Shown here: piece by piece, positions 4,798 through 5,768 of the stretch | Position numbering within the stretch: the stretch's first letter is position 1 | Layout of the letters: every line of letters starts with the position of its first letter | Assembly: GCA_910586095.1 (NCBI GenBank) | Contig: CAJUHQ010000163.1 | Coordinates: forward strand, 1-5,768 | Length of the DNA stretch: 5,768 nt | Source of the DNA: an uncultured Lachnospiraceae bacterium | GTDB taxonomy: Bacteria > Bacillota > Clostridia > Lachnospirales > Lachnospiraceae | Direction: 5' to 3' | Program-made: the position numbers and the translations under genes | The notes under the pieces: model-generated | Told to the model about the DNA's origin: nothing | What the model saw: only the letters and a program-made list of their open reading frames with translations | Databases searched by the model: none

Positions 4798-5768
4798 ATG
4801 AGTTTACAAGTAGAAAAATTAGAAGGAAATATGGCTAAGCTTACAATAGAAGCGCCGGCAAAGGAATTTGAGGAAGCTGTTGAGAAAGCTTATCAGAAAA
4901 ATAAAGGAAAATTGAGTGTTCCAGGTTTCCGAAAAGGAAAGGTTCCACGCAAAATAATAGAACAGATGTATGGAAAGGATGTTTTCTATGAGGAAGCCGC
5001 CAATATGCTTATGCCTTCTGTTTATGCAAAAACGATAGATGAGTGTACAGAGGAGATTGTATCACAGCCTTCTGTGGAAGTGGTTCAGATGGAGGTAGGA
5101 CAGCCGTTTATTTTCTCCGCAACCGTGGCTTTAAAACCTGAAGTGACTTTAGGACAGTATAAAGGAGTTGAAATTGAAAAGGTAGATACGACAGTCACAG
5201 ACGAGGATGTTGATAAGGCAATTGACCGCGAACGTGAGACAAATGCAAGGACAATCCTTGTTGAGAACAGAGATGTTCAAGATGGAGATATGATTGTGCT
5301 TGATTTTGAAGGCTTTGTAGACGGGGAAGCATTTGAGGGCGGCAAAGGTGAGAATTACTCATTAACGATTGGTTCAGGTACATTTATCCCTGGCTTTGAA
5401 GAAAAATTAATCGGTGCAAAACTCAACGAAGAAGTAGAGGTACCTGTTACATTTCCTGAGGACTATCAGGCTGCTGAACTTGCAGGAAAGCCAGCAGTAT
5501 TTAAATGTACAGTAAAGGAAATCAAGGAGAAAGAGTTGCCTGTGCTCGATGATGAGTTTGCAAGTGAAGTATCTGAATTTGATACATTAGAAGAGTACAA
5601 GGAAGATGTTCGCAAGAAACTTGTAGCAGAAAAGGAAGAAAATGCAAAGAGCATAAAGGAAGACAAGGCTGTTGAGGCAATTATTGCAGATGCAGTGATG
5701 GATATTCCAGAAGCAATGCTTACTACACAACAGCGTCAGATGGCAGATGATTTTGCACAGCGTATACA
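4798..5768 (+). CDS. tig: Trigger factor, ribosome-associated chaperone (3' end outside window)
   Basis: Trigger factor binds the ribosome beside the peptide exit tunnel, holds nascent chains and catalyses prolyl isomerisation. The window shows 323 codons and breaks off inside the next; the full protein is usually about 430 residues, so roughly the last quarter is missing. The N-terminal ribosome-binding domain (1 to about 115) carries the signature loop GFRKGKVP at 43-50, the same numbering as in E. coli. The FKBP-type isomerase domain spans about 155-243 (DGDMIVLDFEGFVDG, then GSGTFIPGFE), and the C-terminal chaperone arms begin near 246. The start is ATG 4798 after AAGGAGG (4779-4785), with a longish 12-nt gap; the next in-frame ATG (codon 12) would cut into the first strand. 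The frame is intact to the edge. In many Firmicutes clpP and clpX follow, but that is outside this window. Confidence 0.98.
   Translation, partial: MSLQVEKLEGNMAKLTIEAPAKEFEEAVEKAYQKNKGKLSVPGFRKGKVPRKIIEQMYGKDVFYEEAANMLMPSVYAKTIDECTEEIVSQPSVEVVQMEVGQPFIFSATVALKPEVTLGQYKGVEIEKVDTTVTDEDVDKAIDRERETNARTILVENRDVQDGDMIVLDFEGFVDGEAFEGGKGENYSLTIGSGTFIPGFEEKLIGAKLNEEVEVPVTFPEDYQAAELAGKPAVFKCTVKEIKEKELPVLDDEFASEVSEFDTLEEYKEDVRKKLVAEKEENAKSIKEDKAVEAIIADAVMDIPEAMLTTQQRQMADDFAQRI

Overview
The window is AT-rich and looks like chromosomal DNA of an endospore-forming clostridial Firmicute, most likely a member of the Lachnospiraceae or a close relative. The signs are an alpha/beta-type small acid-soluble spore protein (SASP), strong GGAGG-type ribosome binding sites, extended -10 promoters (TGnTATAAT), and a clostridial-style histidine kinase and HD-GYP pair. 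Nothing suggests a phage, an insertion sequence or a CRISPR array.

Layout. Positions 11-81 (minus) hold tRNA-Trp(CCA) with its promoter. Positions 170-391 (minus) hold an unrecognised 73-residue protein with a strong SD and an extended -10 promoter near 503-530. A 450-bp divergent intergenic region follows (392-842), with several short palindromes and a candidate promoter for the plus-strand genes. Positions 843-3997 (plus) form a probable operon: a DJ-1/PfpI-family protein, a soluble PAS histidine kinase with a degenerate Hpt-like tail, and, three bases later, a REC-HD-GYP response regulator. Positions 4278-4481 (plus) encode the SASP, preceded by a forespore-type promoter candidate and a leader with strong inverted repeats. 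Three consecutive hairpins, the last a 17-bp intrinsic terminator (4568-4611), separate it from the trigger factor gene (tig, from 4798), which runs off the right edge.

How the genes work together. The kinase and the HD-GYP protein form a two-component system whose output is most simply breakdown of cyclic di-GMP: the cytosolic kinase would phosphorylate D63 of the receiver and so control the phosphodiesterase. The DJ-1 protein lies upstream without a visible terminator and may be co-transcribed. The SASP is a separate, late-sporulation unit that coats and protects spore DNA. Trigger factor is a housekeeping chaperone with its own vegetative promoter.

No wholly new system is evident. The points most worth a second look are the kinase's Hpt-like domain that lacks its histidine, the structured SASP leader, and an imperfect tandem repeat that covers the start codon of the unknown small gene and creates a micro-ORF ending at its SD. 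All promoters and RNA structures were found by eye; none was computed.
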